In this document: piece by piece, positions 38,237-48,174 of the stretch
Numbering within the stretch: the first letter of the stretch is position 1
Layout: the number at the start of each line of letters is the position of its first letter
Origin: Candidatus Brocadiaceae bacterium S225
GTDB taxonomy: Bacteria > Planctomycetota > Brocadiia > Brocadiales > Scalinduaceae
Assembly (NCBI GenBank): GCA_007859995.1
Contig: SMSL01000009.1
Span: forward strand, 47,215-111,214
Direction: 5' to 3'
DNA length: 64,000 nucleotides
Position numbers and translations under genes: made by a program
The notes under the pieces: model-generated
Told to the model about the DNA's origin: nothing
Seen by the model: the letters and a program-made list of their open reading frames with translations, nothing else
Database searches by the model: none

Positions 38237-38665
38237 TTATAGTTGGTTCTTTTGTTGCTTTTTTTCAAGCAGTTTCATCATGGGTGCATAATACCATTCA
38301 ACCTTATCCTCTATAGCTAAATCTTTGATCATAGTATAATATTTTTCGTATATTCCCTGTAATGTTTCTTTGTACTGTGGATTGCAGAAAAATACACGGC
38401 AGCCAAGAGCCCGATGATCTCTGATACTACATTCATAGTTTACTAAAAAAGGGCATACATTATCGTCAGGATCAAAAGAGGGTATTTCCACATTTTCCCG
38501 GATATAGTCTGTTTCAACAGTTGATGCATACAATACGTGGCCAAATTCATTGAAATGACAGCACGTGCCACAAGCATTGCAACCCGGGTTTATACTTGCA
38601 AGCTCAGCGTCGAGTTTTTTATATATTTCTTTAATATCCGTGTTATTTTTAGGATGGTTGCTCAA
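38237..38665 (-). CDS. YkgJ-type cysteine-cluster protein
   Basis: 142 residues. The CNACGTCCHF motif (CxxCxxCC) and later CPF, ECSIRDHRALGCRVFFC define the YkgJ/FliB-like zinc- or iron-chelating cysteine cluster. Function is unknown in most bacteria. It is convergent with ppx. Confidence 0.88.
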   Translation of the reverse strand: MSNHPKNNTDIKEIYKKLDAELASINPGCNACGTCCHFNEFGHVLYASTVETDYIRENVEIPSFDPDDNVCPFLVNYECSIRDHRALGCRVFFCNPQYKETLQGIYEKYYTMIKDLAIEDKVEWYYAPMMKLLEKKQQKNQL

Positions 38666-39019
38666 TATATTTCAATTCTAGTATAAATTGTTTCAAAAAA
38701 ACAGATAGAAAAAGAATCGTGTCTGTAAATAATTATTATAGTACTATGCATTGTGGTGATGCGATTTTTTAAGGCTGAAATTTGTCTTGAAATACTTCTT
38801 CTGCAGTGGTAGCCTCTGCGGTTAATTGACAAATTAGAATTCTGGTTGAAAGATTAGGCATTCTATAAATCTCTCTCTCTGACGTTTAAATATCATATAT
38901 GTTCTCTTCTACATGTTCCTCTGTGTATTATATGAACATTATAAATGTGAGTCTATTACCTTTTGTTTGTATGCGTGCATACACGCTTAATACTAATAAT
39001 AAATTCAGGGAAGATTTTA
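38666..39019. other. 354-base intergenic region
   Basis: No gene seen. It contains a TTGACA (near 38827) without a good -10 partner and a palindromic TTATATGAACATTATAA near 38927. It must hold the promoters of the divergent YkgJ-like and DUF2851 genes. Confidence 0.3.
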
Positions 39020-40582
39020 ATGTTTGAGAATAAGGATTATTCTAATAGTTTTCGTCCTCCGTGTTATCGTGAGCTTGTCAGGCGATATTGTGGAGTTAAA
39101 GATGCGGAAAACCTTAAGTATAGTGTAAAAGGAAAGAAGGTGAAGGAGCAGCTTGTAAACTGCATATGGTCTGAACAGATTTTAAAGAAGGACAAATTAT
39201 ATACTGAGGATGGATTGAGGATAGAGATTATCTCTTCCGGCATATGGAATCTGGAAGAAGGTCCGGACTTTAAGGATGCTGAAATACTGTTGGAAGGAAA
39301 AGGAATAGTAAAAGGAGATGTGGAGATACACGTATGTTCAGGTGATTGGGCGCGTCATGGACACAGTAAACAAAAGGAGTATGACAATGTGTGCCTACAT
39401 GTATTTATGTGGAATGATGCAAAAGACAAGTCTCTTACCATCAAGAATCGCCGGATTCCTCAGCTGGAACTTTATAGTTATCTGAAGTACGAATTGGAAA
39501 AGCTCGCTGGGATGATTGATATCGAAAACTACCCACACACCGGCAGCGCTAATGCTGGGCCTTGTCACAAAAGGTTGAGTGTGATTTCACTTGATGATAA
39601 ATGGATTGGGCAATTTCTGGATTATGCAGGCGATGAAAGGATATTGGTTAAAGCGGACAGATTTGAAAAGCAACAGAAATCGAAGACGTTTGAGCAGGTT
39701 TTGTATGAAGCAATAATGGAATCCCTTGGTTATAAGAATAATAAAGAGCAGTTCAAGTATTTAGGTACTCTCGTCACAATCAATCAAATTAAAAAATTAA
39801 TACCCTCTGACGTTTCTACAAATGAAAGGAGTAAGAAGATACAGGCACTATTGTTTGGTATGTCGGGGCTCTTGCCCAGTCAGAGATCAAAATATGCGAG
39901 CGATATGGATAAGCATACTCTTGAATATATCAACGATATTGAGCGAATATGGTCAGAAATTAGAAATGATATCAAGAGTAAACCAATGGATGCAGAGTCG
40001 TGGAGTTTTAAGTATTCCAGGCCGGGCAACTATCCAACAAGAAGAATCGCCGCGATCAGCCGTCTCCTGGCAGAAAATTATGAAACCGGAATTTTTAGAG
40101 TGATATTAGCGTCTTTTGAGAAGACATATAATAGTAAGAGTGACATGGATCAGATAAAAGCTATCATTAAAAATACTGAGTCTATCTTTTCCGAATTATA
40201 TGACGACTATTGGTCCCATTATTATACATTTGGAGGAAGAAGGTTGAAAATAAGGGGAAGGTTGATCGGCAAAGAGAGATCTACCGTAATATTTGTAAAT
40301 ATAATTATTCCTGTTCTATTGTCGTATGCAAGAAAAAGAGAAGACTCTGAATTAGAAGGAAAGCTATTTAAGGCTTTTAAACAACATTCGAAACTATCAC
40401 CAAATAATATTACAAGGTTCATGGGCTATAGAATTCTTGGAAAAGAGCCACAGGACGGAACCGTGGTTAATTCGGCCAGGCGCCAGCAGGGGCTTTTGCA
40501 AATATTTAAAGACTTTTGTGAAAGTGATGACATTGCGTGCGAAAAATGCGTACTTTTGCAAACAATTAATTCAATGGTATAG
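39020..40582 (+). CDS. DUF2851 family protein
   Basis: 520 residues from the ATG at 39020 (ribosome site AGGGAAG); an upstream in-frame ATG at 38963 is less likely. The DUF2851 signature is clear: GIWNLEEGPDFKDAEILL, KGDVEIHVCSGDWARHGHSKQKEYDNVCLHVFMW, SWSFKYSRPGNYPTRRIAAIS. The family is common in Bacteroidota and Planctomycetota; the first part has a nuclease-like look (E-x-H...D pattern), but activity has not been shown. A C-terminal CEKC pair is present. The acyltransferase gene follows 11 bases later, so these two are probably an operon. Confidence 0.88.
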   Translation: MFENKDYSNSFRPPCYRELVRRYCGVKDAENLKYSVKGKKVKEQLVNCIWSEQILKKDKLYTEDGLRIEIISSGIWNLEEGPDFKDAEILLEGKGIVKGDVEIHVCSGDWARHGHSKQKEYDNVCLHVFMWNDAKDKSLTIKNRRIPQLELYSYLKYELEKLAGMIDIENYPHTGSANAGPCHKRLSVISLDDKWIGQFLDYAGDERILVKADRFEKQQKSKTFEQVLYEAIMESLGYKNNKEQFKYLGTLVTINQIKKLIPSDVSTNERSKKIQALLFGMSGLLPSQRSKYASDMDKHTLEYINDIERIWSEIRNDIKSKPMDAESWSFKYSRPGNYPTRRIAAISRLLAENYETGIFRVILASFEKTYNSKSDMDQIKAIIKNTESIFSELYDDYWSHYYTFGGRRLKIRGRLIGKERSTVIFVNIIIPVLLSYARKREDSELEGKLFKAFKQHSKLSPNNITRFMGYRILGKEPQDGTVVNSARRQQGLLQIFKDFCESDDIACEKCVLLQTINSMV

Positions 40583-40593
40583 GTGACAAGAAT

Positions 40594-41253
40594 ATGAATT
40601 TACAAAAAATTAAGTATTTTCTAGTGGGTGTTTTAGGTTCTATTACTGTCAGGGTTTTATTTAGCACAATGAATATTAAAGAGATTCCGGCTGGTTATTC
40701 ACAAAACCTTGAGCGCCAGGGTAAATACGCGATATACGCGTTCTGGCATGCACATATGCTGCTTCCGGCATTTGTAGGCAGAAATCGTAACGTTAAGGTT
40801 TTGATAAGCCAGCATCGTGATGGTGAATATATTGCACAGGTTGTCCGGAGGTTAGGCTACGGTGTTGCAAGGGGGTCTACAACCAGGGGGGGTGCAAAGG
40901 CTTTGTTGAGAATGATAAAGCAGATAAAAGAGGAATCGATATCATTAGCAATAACTCCCGACGGTCCGAAAGGTCCTAGATTTGTCGCTCAATCCGGAGC
41001 AATACTATTAGGGCAGAAGACGCAATATCCTATTATTCCGGTAATGATATATCTTGCAAAGTATTGGGAATTTCCAAGCTGGGATAGATTTTGCATACCC
41101 AAACCTTTTTCTAAAGCCAGGATATTTTATGGAAATCCTATTTTGGTGCCGACTAAACTGGAAAAGTTTGAGATGGAGGAATACCGTATATCATTGGAGA
41201 ACGAGCTCATCAAATTAGAAAATGAGGCAGAAAGCATTGTCAAACATGTGTAA
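40594..41253 (+). CDS. DUF374 lysophospholipid/lipid A acyltransferase-like protein
   Basis: 219 residues. An N-terminal membrane anchor (about 9-25), then the acyltransferase core: FWHAHMLLPAF (HxxxxD-like position), LISQHRDGEYIAQVVRRLGYG, RGSTTRGGAKALLRMI, and ITPDGPKGPRFVAQSGAILLGQ, all DUF374 hallmarks. The family is homologous to LpxL/PlsC acyltransferases and probably modifies lipid A or another envelope lipid at the inner membrane. An AGGTGA ribosome site precedes the ATG. Confidence 0.9.
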   Translation: MNLQKIKYFLVGVLGSITVRVLFSTMNIKEIPAGYSQNLERQGKYAIYAFWHAHMLLPAFVGRNRNVKVLISQHRDGEYIAQVVRRLGYGVARGSTTRGGAKALLRMIKQIKEESISLAITPDGPKGPRFVAQSGAILLGQKTQYPIIPVMIYLAKYWEFPSWDRFCIPKPFSKARIFYGNPILVPTKLEKFEMEEYRISLENELIKLENEAESIVKHV

Positions 41254-41272
41254 TACGGTAAATTATTAATCT

Positions 41273-41324
41273 CAAACAACAAATTCCAAATAGATATCAA
41301 TCGATATTTGAAATTTGTTGTTTG
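41273..41324. terminator. Bidirectional hairpin between the DUF374 and rseP genes
   Basis: A near-perfect inverted repeat of about 20 bases per arm (CAAACAACAAATT-C-CAAATA and its complement) between two convergent stop codons. It may serve both genes. Its sequence resembles another palindrome at 54108-54245, so it may be a dispersed repeat rather than a simple terminator. Confidence 0.6.
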
Positions 41325-41339
41325 ATGCTTGTTACGTGA

Positions 41340-43151
41340 CTATAGATGAAACAGTCTCATGATGTCATTCTTCGTCGCATAGATCATAAGAGTTAGTACT
41401 AATCCCATACCGATATAATTAGCGATTGCCATCGTTTTTTCACTAACCGGAGAACCTTTGAGCTTTTCAATGCCAAGGAACATGAGATGCCCTCCATCAA
41501 GAACCGGAACAGGTAATATATTTATCACGGCCAGGTTAATGCTGATAATGGCCATGAAATACATGAGCTTGCCGATTCCTGATTGTGCTGATGCATAAGA
41601 CGCCTGAGCTATCAGCACCGGGCCGCCTAACGCCTTAGTTGATAATTTCTTTGATACAAATCCCTGTATGGTCAGATAGATTCTTTTAATATTTATAACT
41701 GTCTTATGTGTGCCGACTGAACATGCTTTGAGAAAACCATATTTTCTATATATCTTCTTTTCTCTGAATTTAATTCCCAGTATGCCTTGTACATTTTCCT
41801 CGTTTTTCTGAGGTTTGATTGTCTTTGTGACAGTTTCATAATTATGTGTCCATGCAATTTCAAACTCTTTGCCCTGGCTGGCTGTAACAAGCGTTAAAAG
41901 CTGGCTCCACTCTGTTACATTTTCTCCGCTTATTGATGTAATGCTATCACCTGGTTTAATGCCTATTTTCTCGGCAGGGAAACCTTCAACTGTTGAGTCT
42001 ACTGTCAATCCGTAGTGGGGGAAGATTCCGTCGGAAAATTCTTTGACTGTCTCTTCTCCCAATTTCGTTAGTTTTATATGGCGTGTAACATTGTTTCTGT
42101 TCACCTGTAGTGTGATAATACCATCAGGTGCTTCCTTGATTTTATTTATTAACGCTGAAAAGCCATGAACATTATCGGAATTTACCTTAACTATTTCATC
42201 CCCTTTTTCCAGTCCGAGTGAGTGTGCAAAACTATCCTTTTTTACACCATCAAGCTTAGATGTAGCACAGGACAGCCCGATCATCCATCGAGTAACAACA
42301 GATGGTGTCACCTTGATGTCTCTCTTTTGGTCGTTACGTAAAACTGAAAGGTTGAGCTCTTTGCCCGGATTTGCATTTACTATTTCTCTAAATTCATTTA
42401 CGGTGGCAATCGCTTTACCATTAACTTCCAGTATTTCATCATTAACGTGCAATTCTGAAACTTGTGCGGGAGCGTCTGCATTTTCGACAGTAAATATTTT
42501 GTGCACTTCCAAAGTGCTTGCCGGCGAAATTCCTATGCGCTGAACCCCAACTGATGTGTCATATTCAGGTACTACGTTGACATCGAATCTCTCATTGTCT
42601 CTTTCGATCTCCATGTTAATGCCTGCGGGAGAGCCATTAAGCGCTACGGTAATGAAGATGTCCTCAAAGTCAGGGTCAGTAACGTTATTGATCCTGACAA
42701 TTTTATCTCCCGGGCGTATTCCAGCTTCCCATGCAGGTCCTCCTGGCATGGTCTGTCCTATTTCTGAGGTAATGAAAGGAACTCCTACTTTGAAGGCCAC
42801 GATAAAAAGAATAAACGCCAGGATTGTATTACAAGAGACACCGGCTACGAGTACTGCGGCACGTTGCCAGGGTTTTTTAGACATGAACTCCCAATCCTCG
42901 CCTGTGTTAGAATCCTCCCTTTGCTCACCCGCGAGTTTTACGTAGCCACCCAACGGAATAAGTGAAATCCTGTAGTCCGTTTCACCAATCTGTCTGCTGA
43001 TGATTGCCGGGCCGAATCCAAGTGAAAATGCGTGTACTCTCACACCTATTTTTTTTGCTACTAAAAAATGTCCAAGCTCATGAATAAAAATAAGTAAGCC
43101 TACACCGATTATTACTAAAACAACATTAGATGATATTCCTATGAAAGGCAT
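41340..43151 (-). CDS. rseP: Site-2 protease RseP-like, with four PDZ domains
   Basis: 603 residues. The zinc protease site HELGHFLVAKKIG is in the first TM and LDGGHLMF in the C-terminal TM, with about four membrane segments in all. RseP cleaves membrane-bound anti-sigma factors and signal peptides. The usual E. coli enzyme is 450 residues with two PDZ domains. Here the periplasmic region carries four PDZ-like units (about 115-200, 215-285, 290-365 and 375-455), with repeated GDKIVRINN / NDEILEVNG / GDEIVKVN / GDSITSISG cores. The start overlaps the end of dxr by 13 bases: ispG-dxr-rseP operon. Confidence 0.93.
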   Translation of the reverse strand: MPFIGISSNVVLVIIGVGLLIFIHELGHFLVAKKIGVRVHAFSLGFGPAIISRQIGETDYRISLIPLGGYVKLAGEQREDSNTGEDWEFMSKKPWQRAAVLVAGVSCNTILAFILFIVAFKVGVPFITSEIGQTMPGGPAWEAGIRPGDKIVRINNVTDPDFEDIFITVALNGSPAGINMEIERDNERFDVNVVPEYDTSVGVQRIGISPASTLEVHKIFTVENADAPAQVSELHVNDEILEVNGKAIATVNEFREIVNANPGKELNLSVLRNDQKRDIKVTPSVVTRWMIGLSCATSKLDGVKKDSFAHSLGLEKGDEIVKVNSDNVHGFSALINKIKEAPDGIITLQVNRNNVTRHIKLTKLGEETVKEFSDGIFPHYGLTVDSTVEGFPAEKIGIKPGDSITSISGENVTEWSQLLTLVTASQGKEFEIAWTHNYETVTKTIKPQKNEENVQGILGIKFREKKIYRKYGFLKACSVGTHKTVINIKRIYLTIQGFVSKKLSTKALGGPVLIAQASYASAQSGIGKLMYFMAIISINLAVINILPVPVLDGGHLMFLGIEKLKGSPVSEKTMAIANYIGMGLVLTLMIYATKNDIMRLFHL

Positions 43152-44287
43152 ATTTTCGTCTCCTTGCGCGCGTATTCATCCGCATCCATGATATCCTGCA
43201 ATGTGGGATCTTTTATAAAATCATGTTCTTTCATAACGTGTTCCACTGCTTTTGTGATATCTGTAAATTTAATTTTATTATCTAAAAATGCCTGGACAGC
43301 TACTTCATTTGCAGCATTAAATGTGGCACCCATAGTCCCGCCTTTTTCAACAACTTCGTAACCTAGTCTTAATGCCGGGAATTTGTCCATATCCGGTTTT
43401 TGAAAATTAAGAGTGCCCAGCTTTGCCAGATCAAGTGTTTTGGCATTACCATTTTCTCTGTCGGGGTAGGTCAGCGCAAATTGTATAGGCACCTTCATGT
43501 CCGGTAACCCCATTTGTGCGATGACAGAACCGTCACAGAACTCTACAAGCGAATGGATTATTGACTCAGGATGTATTACCACTTCAATCTGGGATGCGTC
43601 CAGATCAAAAAGCCATTTTGCCTCGATTACTTCAAGGGCTTTATTCATCAATGTTGCAGAGTCAATTGTTATTTTCTTTCCCATATTCCATGTTGGATGG
43701 TTGAGCGCCTCTTTTTTTGTTACCTCAGATAACTTCTCTTTCGAGTGATTGAGAAACGGCCCTCCGGATGCCGTAATAATAATTTTTTTTACCTCTTCAC
43801 GGCGTCCTGCTCTTAATGCCTGAAGTACGGCACTGTGTTCGCTATCAACAGGAATGATGTTCACGCCATTCTCTTTTGCCATAGGCATAATCAATCCACC
43901 CGCCATAACTAAAGCCTCTTTGTTCGCAAGGGCGAGGGTTTTTCTGCTTTTAATTACTTCAATAGCAGCGGGAAGTCCGGCTCCTCCCACTATGGCCGAA
44001 AGGACGATGTCTACATTCTCCCTGGACACCATCTCCCTGACGCTGTCATCGCCGGTAAGAATTTGTACGGAATTGCCTGACAGACTATTCCTCAGTAAAT
44101 CTACACATCTTTCATTCGCAATATATACGCTTTCCGGTTTAAACTCATTAACCTGTTTTGATAACGGTTCCCATTGCGAATTTGCTGATAATGCCACTAC
44201 CTTATATTTGGGCTTCAGGTTTCTTATAACGTCAAGAGTGCTTTTGCCTATTGAACCGGTTGAGCCGAGGATGACTACATTTTTCAT
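43139..44287 (-). CDS. dxr: 1-deoxy-D-xylulose 5-phosphate reductoisomerase
   Basis: 382 residues, full length. Dxr converts DXP to MEP, the first committed MEP step, with NADPH and a divalent metal. It has GSTGSIGKSTLDV (NADPH), LANKEALVMAG, the metal and substrate motif PVDSEHSA, TASGGPF and MGKKITIDSATLMNK. It lies two bases after ispG and overlaps rseP. Confidence 0.97.
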   Translation of the reverse strand: MKNVVILGSTGSIGKSTLDVIRNLKPKYKVVALSANSQWEPLSKQVNEFKPESVYIANERCVDLLRNSLSGNSVQILTGDDSVREMVSRENVDIVLSAIVGGAGLPAAIEVIKSRKTLALANKEALVMAGGLIMPMAKENGVNIIPVDSEHSAVLQALRAGRREEVKKIIITASGGPFLNHSKEKLSEVTKKEALNHPTWNMGKKITIDSATLMNKALEVIEAKWLFDLDASQIEVVIHPESIIHSLVEFCDGSVIAQMGLPDMKVPIQFALTYPDRENGNAKTLDLAKLGTLNFQKPDMDKFPALRLGYEVVEKGGTMGATFNAANEVAVQAFLDNKIKFTDITKAVEHVMKEHDFIKDPTLQDIMDADEYARKETKICLS

Positions 44288-44289
44288 AG

Positions 44290-45339
44290 TTATATTGTTT
44301 CGATTTCTTCCAGTAAGGTAGATACCATCTCACTTTCAGGAATTTTTCTTATCTTTTCACCTTTTTTAAACAAAAAACCCACTCCGTTTCCGCCGGCAAT
44401 TCCTATGTCGGCCTCCATCGCCTCTCCGGGACCATTAACAATACATCCCATAATGGCAATCTGTACAGACTTTTTCTGTTCAGGAAGTCTTTTCTTCACT
44501 TCATTAACAATCTTAAGAAGATCTATTTCGCAACGTCCACAAGTCGGACATGATATTATCTCGGCATCAGTTCTTTTTGATAGTCCAAGCGCTTCAAGGA
44601 TCTTATATCCCGCCTTTACTTCCTGGTGGGGAGGGCCTGTATAAGAGACTCTTAGTGTATCTCCAATTCCTTCTGAAAGTAAACCGCCAATACCGATTGC
44701 TGATTTTATTACTGCATCTTCCGGTGCTCCTGCTGCGGTAATACCCAGATGCAGCGGATAGTCACACTGTTTTGCAATTGATCTGTATGCATCCATTGTT
44801 TGTTGTACATCAGATGCCTTTAATGAGACTATAATATCTTTAAATCCCAATGATTCAAAATGTTCACAATATCTTAATGTTGTTTTGACCATTAATGATA
44901 CAAGATCCTCATCGTGTCCATTGTTACTTCTGATAGAACCGGAATTAACACCTATTCTGATGGGAATGCCTTTGTCTTTTGCAAGGCGTACAATTTCCTC
45001 AAGCTTATCTCTGTTTTTCATGTTGCCAGGATTGATGCGGATCTTGTCAACACCTTGCTTAATGGCCTCTATGGCGAGATTGTGCCCGAAGTGTATATCC
45101 GCAACCAGTGGTATATTTATTCTTTTTTTGAGTTCATCAAGACATTTAACTGTTTTTACATCAGGAACGGCAACTCGAATAATTCTGCATTTGAGCGCTT
45201 CAAGTTCTTGGATCTGATTTACTGTTGCTTCGATGTAATCTGTGCGGGTATTTGTCATTGATTGAATAGCAACCGGCGCATTACTACCAATCTCTACTGA
45301 ACCAACGGTGACAGTTCTTGTTTTACGTCTATTTGTCAT
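44290..45339 (-). CDS. ispG: 4-hydroxy-3-methylbut-2-enyl diphosphate synthase (flavodoxin)
   Basis: 349 residues. IspG reductively opens MEcPP to HMBPP, using a 4Fe-4S cluster held by CPTC (about residue 266), and GCIVNGPGE near 300. The TIM-barrel half starts VGSVEIGSNAPVAIQSMTNT. It is the two-domain bacterial form without the plant-type insertion. Its product feeds the IspH domain encoded at 1273-3018. Confidence 0.97.
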   Translation of the reverse strand: MTNRRKTRTVTVGSVEIGSNAPVAIQSMTNTRTDYIEATVNQIQELEALKCRIIRVAVPDVKTVKCLDELKKRINIPLVADIHFGHNLAIEAIKQGVDKIRINPGNMKNRDKLEEIVRLAKDKGIPIRIGVNSGSIRSNNGHDEDLVSLMVKTTLRYCEHFESLGFKDIIVSLKASDVQQTMDAYRSIAKQCDYPLHLGITAAGAPEDAVIKSAIGIGGLLSEGIGDTLRVSYTGPPHQEVKAGYKILEALGLSKRTDAEIISCPTCGRCEIDLLKIVNEVKKRLPEQKKSVQIAIMGCIVNGPGEAMEADIGIAGGNGVGFLFKKGEKIRKIPESEMVSTLLEEIETI

Positions 45340-45923
45340 TTAAAAGCAGTCTATATTTAACTTTATCGAATCTAATGCCGTCATTTTAACAGTTTTTTTA
45401 CATAAACTCAAGTTATTATAATATTACGTTCAGCCTGGCCGAACGCGAATTCAAAAGCGGGGATAGATGCCAGACACGAATTGGCACGAAGAGGTATCTA
45501 ATATGTTCATGATAGGTCAGATTGTAAAATGAAAACCTGCGGTTTTCAAGCTTTTCCCTGTATTGGTATGAAGATTAGGAGGTCGGCCTCTCTTTCGAGA
45601 GGCTGGTAATGGTTATGTAACGAAACAATCTATAGACCGACAATTTCCTGTCAAAAAAGCAAGGAACTGTCACCTTCCCACCTCCCCCCCCCAGGGCAAT
45701 ATCAGTCGTGCATAATCAATCACAGCACACCAAGTTTATTTCAACTGTCATTTTCCATTATCATGCAAGCATTTAACATGTAAGTTCTTTCAAAAAAATT
45801 ATTCTTAGCAAGAAATATTTTGTAAAATGGTGGCAAAACGTTTTAGTTAGGGACATATTAATAAGTTTACCATAAAAGTCTGCGTTGTTAAGCAGCATAA
45901 GTGAAGGAAAGAGGCTAATTAAA
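45340..45923. other. 584-base gap with relic-like sequence
   Basis: No intact gene. Visible are a TTTC-tetraloop hairpin (GGCCTCTC/GAGAGGCT, 45585-45605), a run of nine or more C near 45686, and the stretch CAAGGAACTGTCACCTT, a kind of sequence often seen beside mobile-element remnants. The region appears to be decayed DNA between the isoprenoid operon and the accessory membrane gene. Confidence 0.35.
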
Positions 45924-46604
45924 ATGGAATTTGTGATAGATGTTATAAATAATTTGGCTTATATTCATGAGAATTTTTGGTTTAAGGAAACCTTATTAAT
46001 ATTACAATCATTTATTGTATTTGCATTAGTGTGGTGGTTTGCCACTTTAAAACATGGAAATAAATTACTTCTATTTCTGTCAGCCATTATCGGATGTGCT
46101 TCTAGTATCCTGGGAGATTTGGGATATTGGAATGATAATGATGTATTAAAGCATATAGCCCCTGCATCTTTATACTTGATAGGAATTAATGATAAAGAAC
46201 GAAGAAATGGCATTCTATTGTTCGCTTTTCTTTTCCCCTTCTTTGTTATTACTTATGAACCCTATAGAAGTATTTTGATAGCATTGTTTTCTATACTATC
46301 ACATTTTTTAATTTATGCATTCATTATTCTTGCTAGAAAAAGTATATGTCTATCCTTATTTTTTAGTATCTTAATTGGATTACTATACATTTATATAGGC
46401 AATATTGCTTCCCCCGGCACCAATGATATTCTTGTTAATCCTGTGTTGATTACACTGTATACAAGATGTTTTGATTATTACACGGAAAACGATAAATATA
46501 CATTATTCTTAAAGTATTTCTGGATAGTACTTTTGTGCTTTGCATATTTTGGCAATTGGATATTTTACTTTTTAAGTGATTATTATTATCTGCTCCCTTT
46601 TTAA
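45924..46604 (+). CDS. Unknown polytopic membrane protein
   Basis: 226 residues from the ATG at 45924 (ribosome site GGAAAGAGG); the first in-frame start at 45885 is poor. About seven hydrophobic helices with few loops; AT content is high even for the window. Not recognised. The flanking intergenic DNA is relic-like, so this may be an acquired gene. Confidence 0.55.
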   Translation: MEFVIDVINNLAYIHENFWFKETLLILQSFIVFALVWWFATLKHGNKLLLFLSAIIGCASSILGDLGYWNDNDVLKHIAPASLYLIGINDKERRNGILLFAFLFPFFVITYEPYRSILIALFSILSHFLIYAFIILARKSICLSLFFSILIGLLYIYIGNIASPGTNDILVNPVLITLYTRCFDYYTENDKYTLFLKYFWIVLLCFAYFGNWIFYFLSDYYYLLPF

Positions 46605-46737
46605 CTAATTTTCCCATTTCTAAATAAGGAGTTTTTTTCTTGTAAATAGGCAAGGCTTGATCCTGATCGCCATTATCAAGACGTCAATTTATTTGAATGT
46701 GTCAAGTGGCGAGATGACCCCCGTTTTCTTTTTATAA

Positions 46738-46969
46738 GTATTTACTTTACCAAAGTTTAATGAAAATTTTATTCCAATTTTTGAAGTATTAAGTGATGGA
46801 GTAATTCTTCATCATAGAGAATTACTCAAACGAGTTGAGGATAAATATTATTCTAGTCTTCCAAAAGAGCTGCTAGAAAAGAAAATAATAAGTGGTGATT
46901 GTTGGGGTTCAGGTTCGTAATGTGTACGAAGTAAAAAAAGTAGACGAAGACTTTTTTGAAGGAAATTAA
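46738..46969 (+). pseudogene. Internally deleted Mrr-type restriction endonuclease remnant
   Basis: Bases 46741-46920 encode LPKFNENFIPIFEVLSDG, followed by a winged-helix-like stretch ending at a stop. This resembles the N-terminal domain of Mrr (methylated-DNA restriction). In another frame, 46922-46969 encodes VYEVKKVDEDFFEGN-stop, resembling the very C terminus of Mrr proteins (YEVKRID-DYF-type). The catalytic nuclease domain between them is missing, so the locus is dead. Recognition is by motif only. Confidence 0.5.
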
Positions 46970-47097
46970 TCATTAAAATATAACCTGTTAATCAACTCAT
47001 ACCTTTAACGTTCAGTCAGAAAAAACTGTCTGAGTCTTAAGGGCTGCTTATCAAATCGTTAGCAGCTAGTACCAATCATGTTTTTCTATATTCCATT

Positions 47098-48138
47098 TCA
47101 TTCAACACGGTTTGATATCATAGATTCTGCTGCCACACGGTTTCTTCCCGTATTCTTTGCAGAATAGAGTGCCTGGTCTGCCCTGCCTACAAAGTCCTTA
47201 AGGGGCTCACCCTGTCGATATTGTGCTACACCAATCGATACCGTTATCATTCCCAATATTTCTGTTTTTCCTTTTCTTTCCAGCTTTAATCTGGCAATCG
47301 AAGCCCGTATATTTTCAGCAACAGTTGCCGCACCCAGAAGTGGAGTTTCCGGAAGTATCACGGCAAATTCCTCTCCACCGATGCGTGAAACAATATCTTT
47401 TCCTTTGACGTTTTTCCGGATATTTTTTGCCACAAACTTTAGTACTTCATCACCTACAATGTGCCCATGCATATCGTTAAATTTTTTAAAGTGATCTATG
47501 TCTAAAATCAATACGCACAAATTGCCTGTAGACTCGTTGGTCAATTTTTCCAGCGTCTCGTCAAACCCTTTTCTATTCATTACTCCTGTCAGAAAATCTT
47601 GCAATAACTCGCTTTTTGCATGTTCAAACTCCTTTTGCATGACATGTAACGTTTTTGTTGTCTCTTTTAATCTCTGTTGTGTCGCCTCTCCGAATCTTCT
47701 TATTTTTTTCGTTGCAACAATCACTTCATCAAGAATATTTCTGATATCCCGGATAGACATGTCATCTGTTAATTTTTCAACATTTTCTAATGCTGTTGAC
47801 TCATATTCCTCCGTTTGTCCGCTTAGCTCCTTCAACTCTCCAAAAACGGTCAACAAGGTTTGTTGTAATTTTTTTCGAATTCCCTTTAGTGTATTCTCTT
47901 CTTTTTCGACTACAAAACGCTGATAAATTTCTTCGTTTGTTTCCTTTGTGTACGGTTTATTACTTTCAGTAATAGAATCGATAGCTTCCTGGAGCTCTTT
48001 GTTTCTGCCAGAGACGTAATAATACCATGTTGTATAATTTTTTGGTGTTATTGGGATACCGTGTTTAGTCATCAGTGGAAATATGAGCCGAACGTATCTG
48101 ACTGTTTCTTCTCGTGATTCTGTAGCATTCATCATCAT
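47098..48138 (-). CDS. GGDEF diguanylate cyclase
   Basis: 346 residues from the first of three consecutive ATGs at 48138. The N-terminal helical domain (about 1-160) has the YVRLIFPLMTKHGIPITPKNYTTWYYYVSG pattern common to a family of cytoplasmic cyclases. The C-terminal GGDEF domain has the active-site motif GGEEF (near 258), with DFLTGVMNRKG and DIDHFKKFND. The inhibitory-site motif RxxD is K-G-K-D here, so product inhibition may be weakened. It makes cyclic di-GMP from GTP. No sensory TM segments. Monocistronic. Confidence 0.93.
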   Translation of the reverse strand: MMMNATESREETVRYVRLIFPLMTKHGIPITPKNYTTWYYYVSGRNKELQEAIDSITESNKPYTKETNEEIYQRFVVEKEENTLKGIRKKLQQTLLTVFGELKELSGQTEEYESTALENVEKLTDDMSIRDIRNILDEVIVATKKIRRFGEATQQRLKETTKTLHVMQKEFEHAKSELLQDFLTGVMNRKGFDETLEKLTNESTGNLCVLILDIDHFKKFNDMHGHIVGDEVLKFVAKNIRKNVKGKDIVSRIGGEEFAVILPETPLLGAATVAENIRASIARLKLERKGKTEILGMITVSIGVAQYRQGEPLKDFVGRADQALYSAKNTGRNRVAAESMISNRVE

Positions 48139-48174
48139 TAATCTATCCCGTTTAAATTTGTAAAAGCAATGCAA

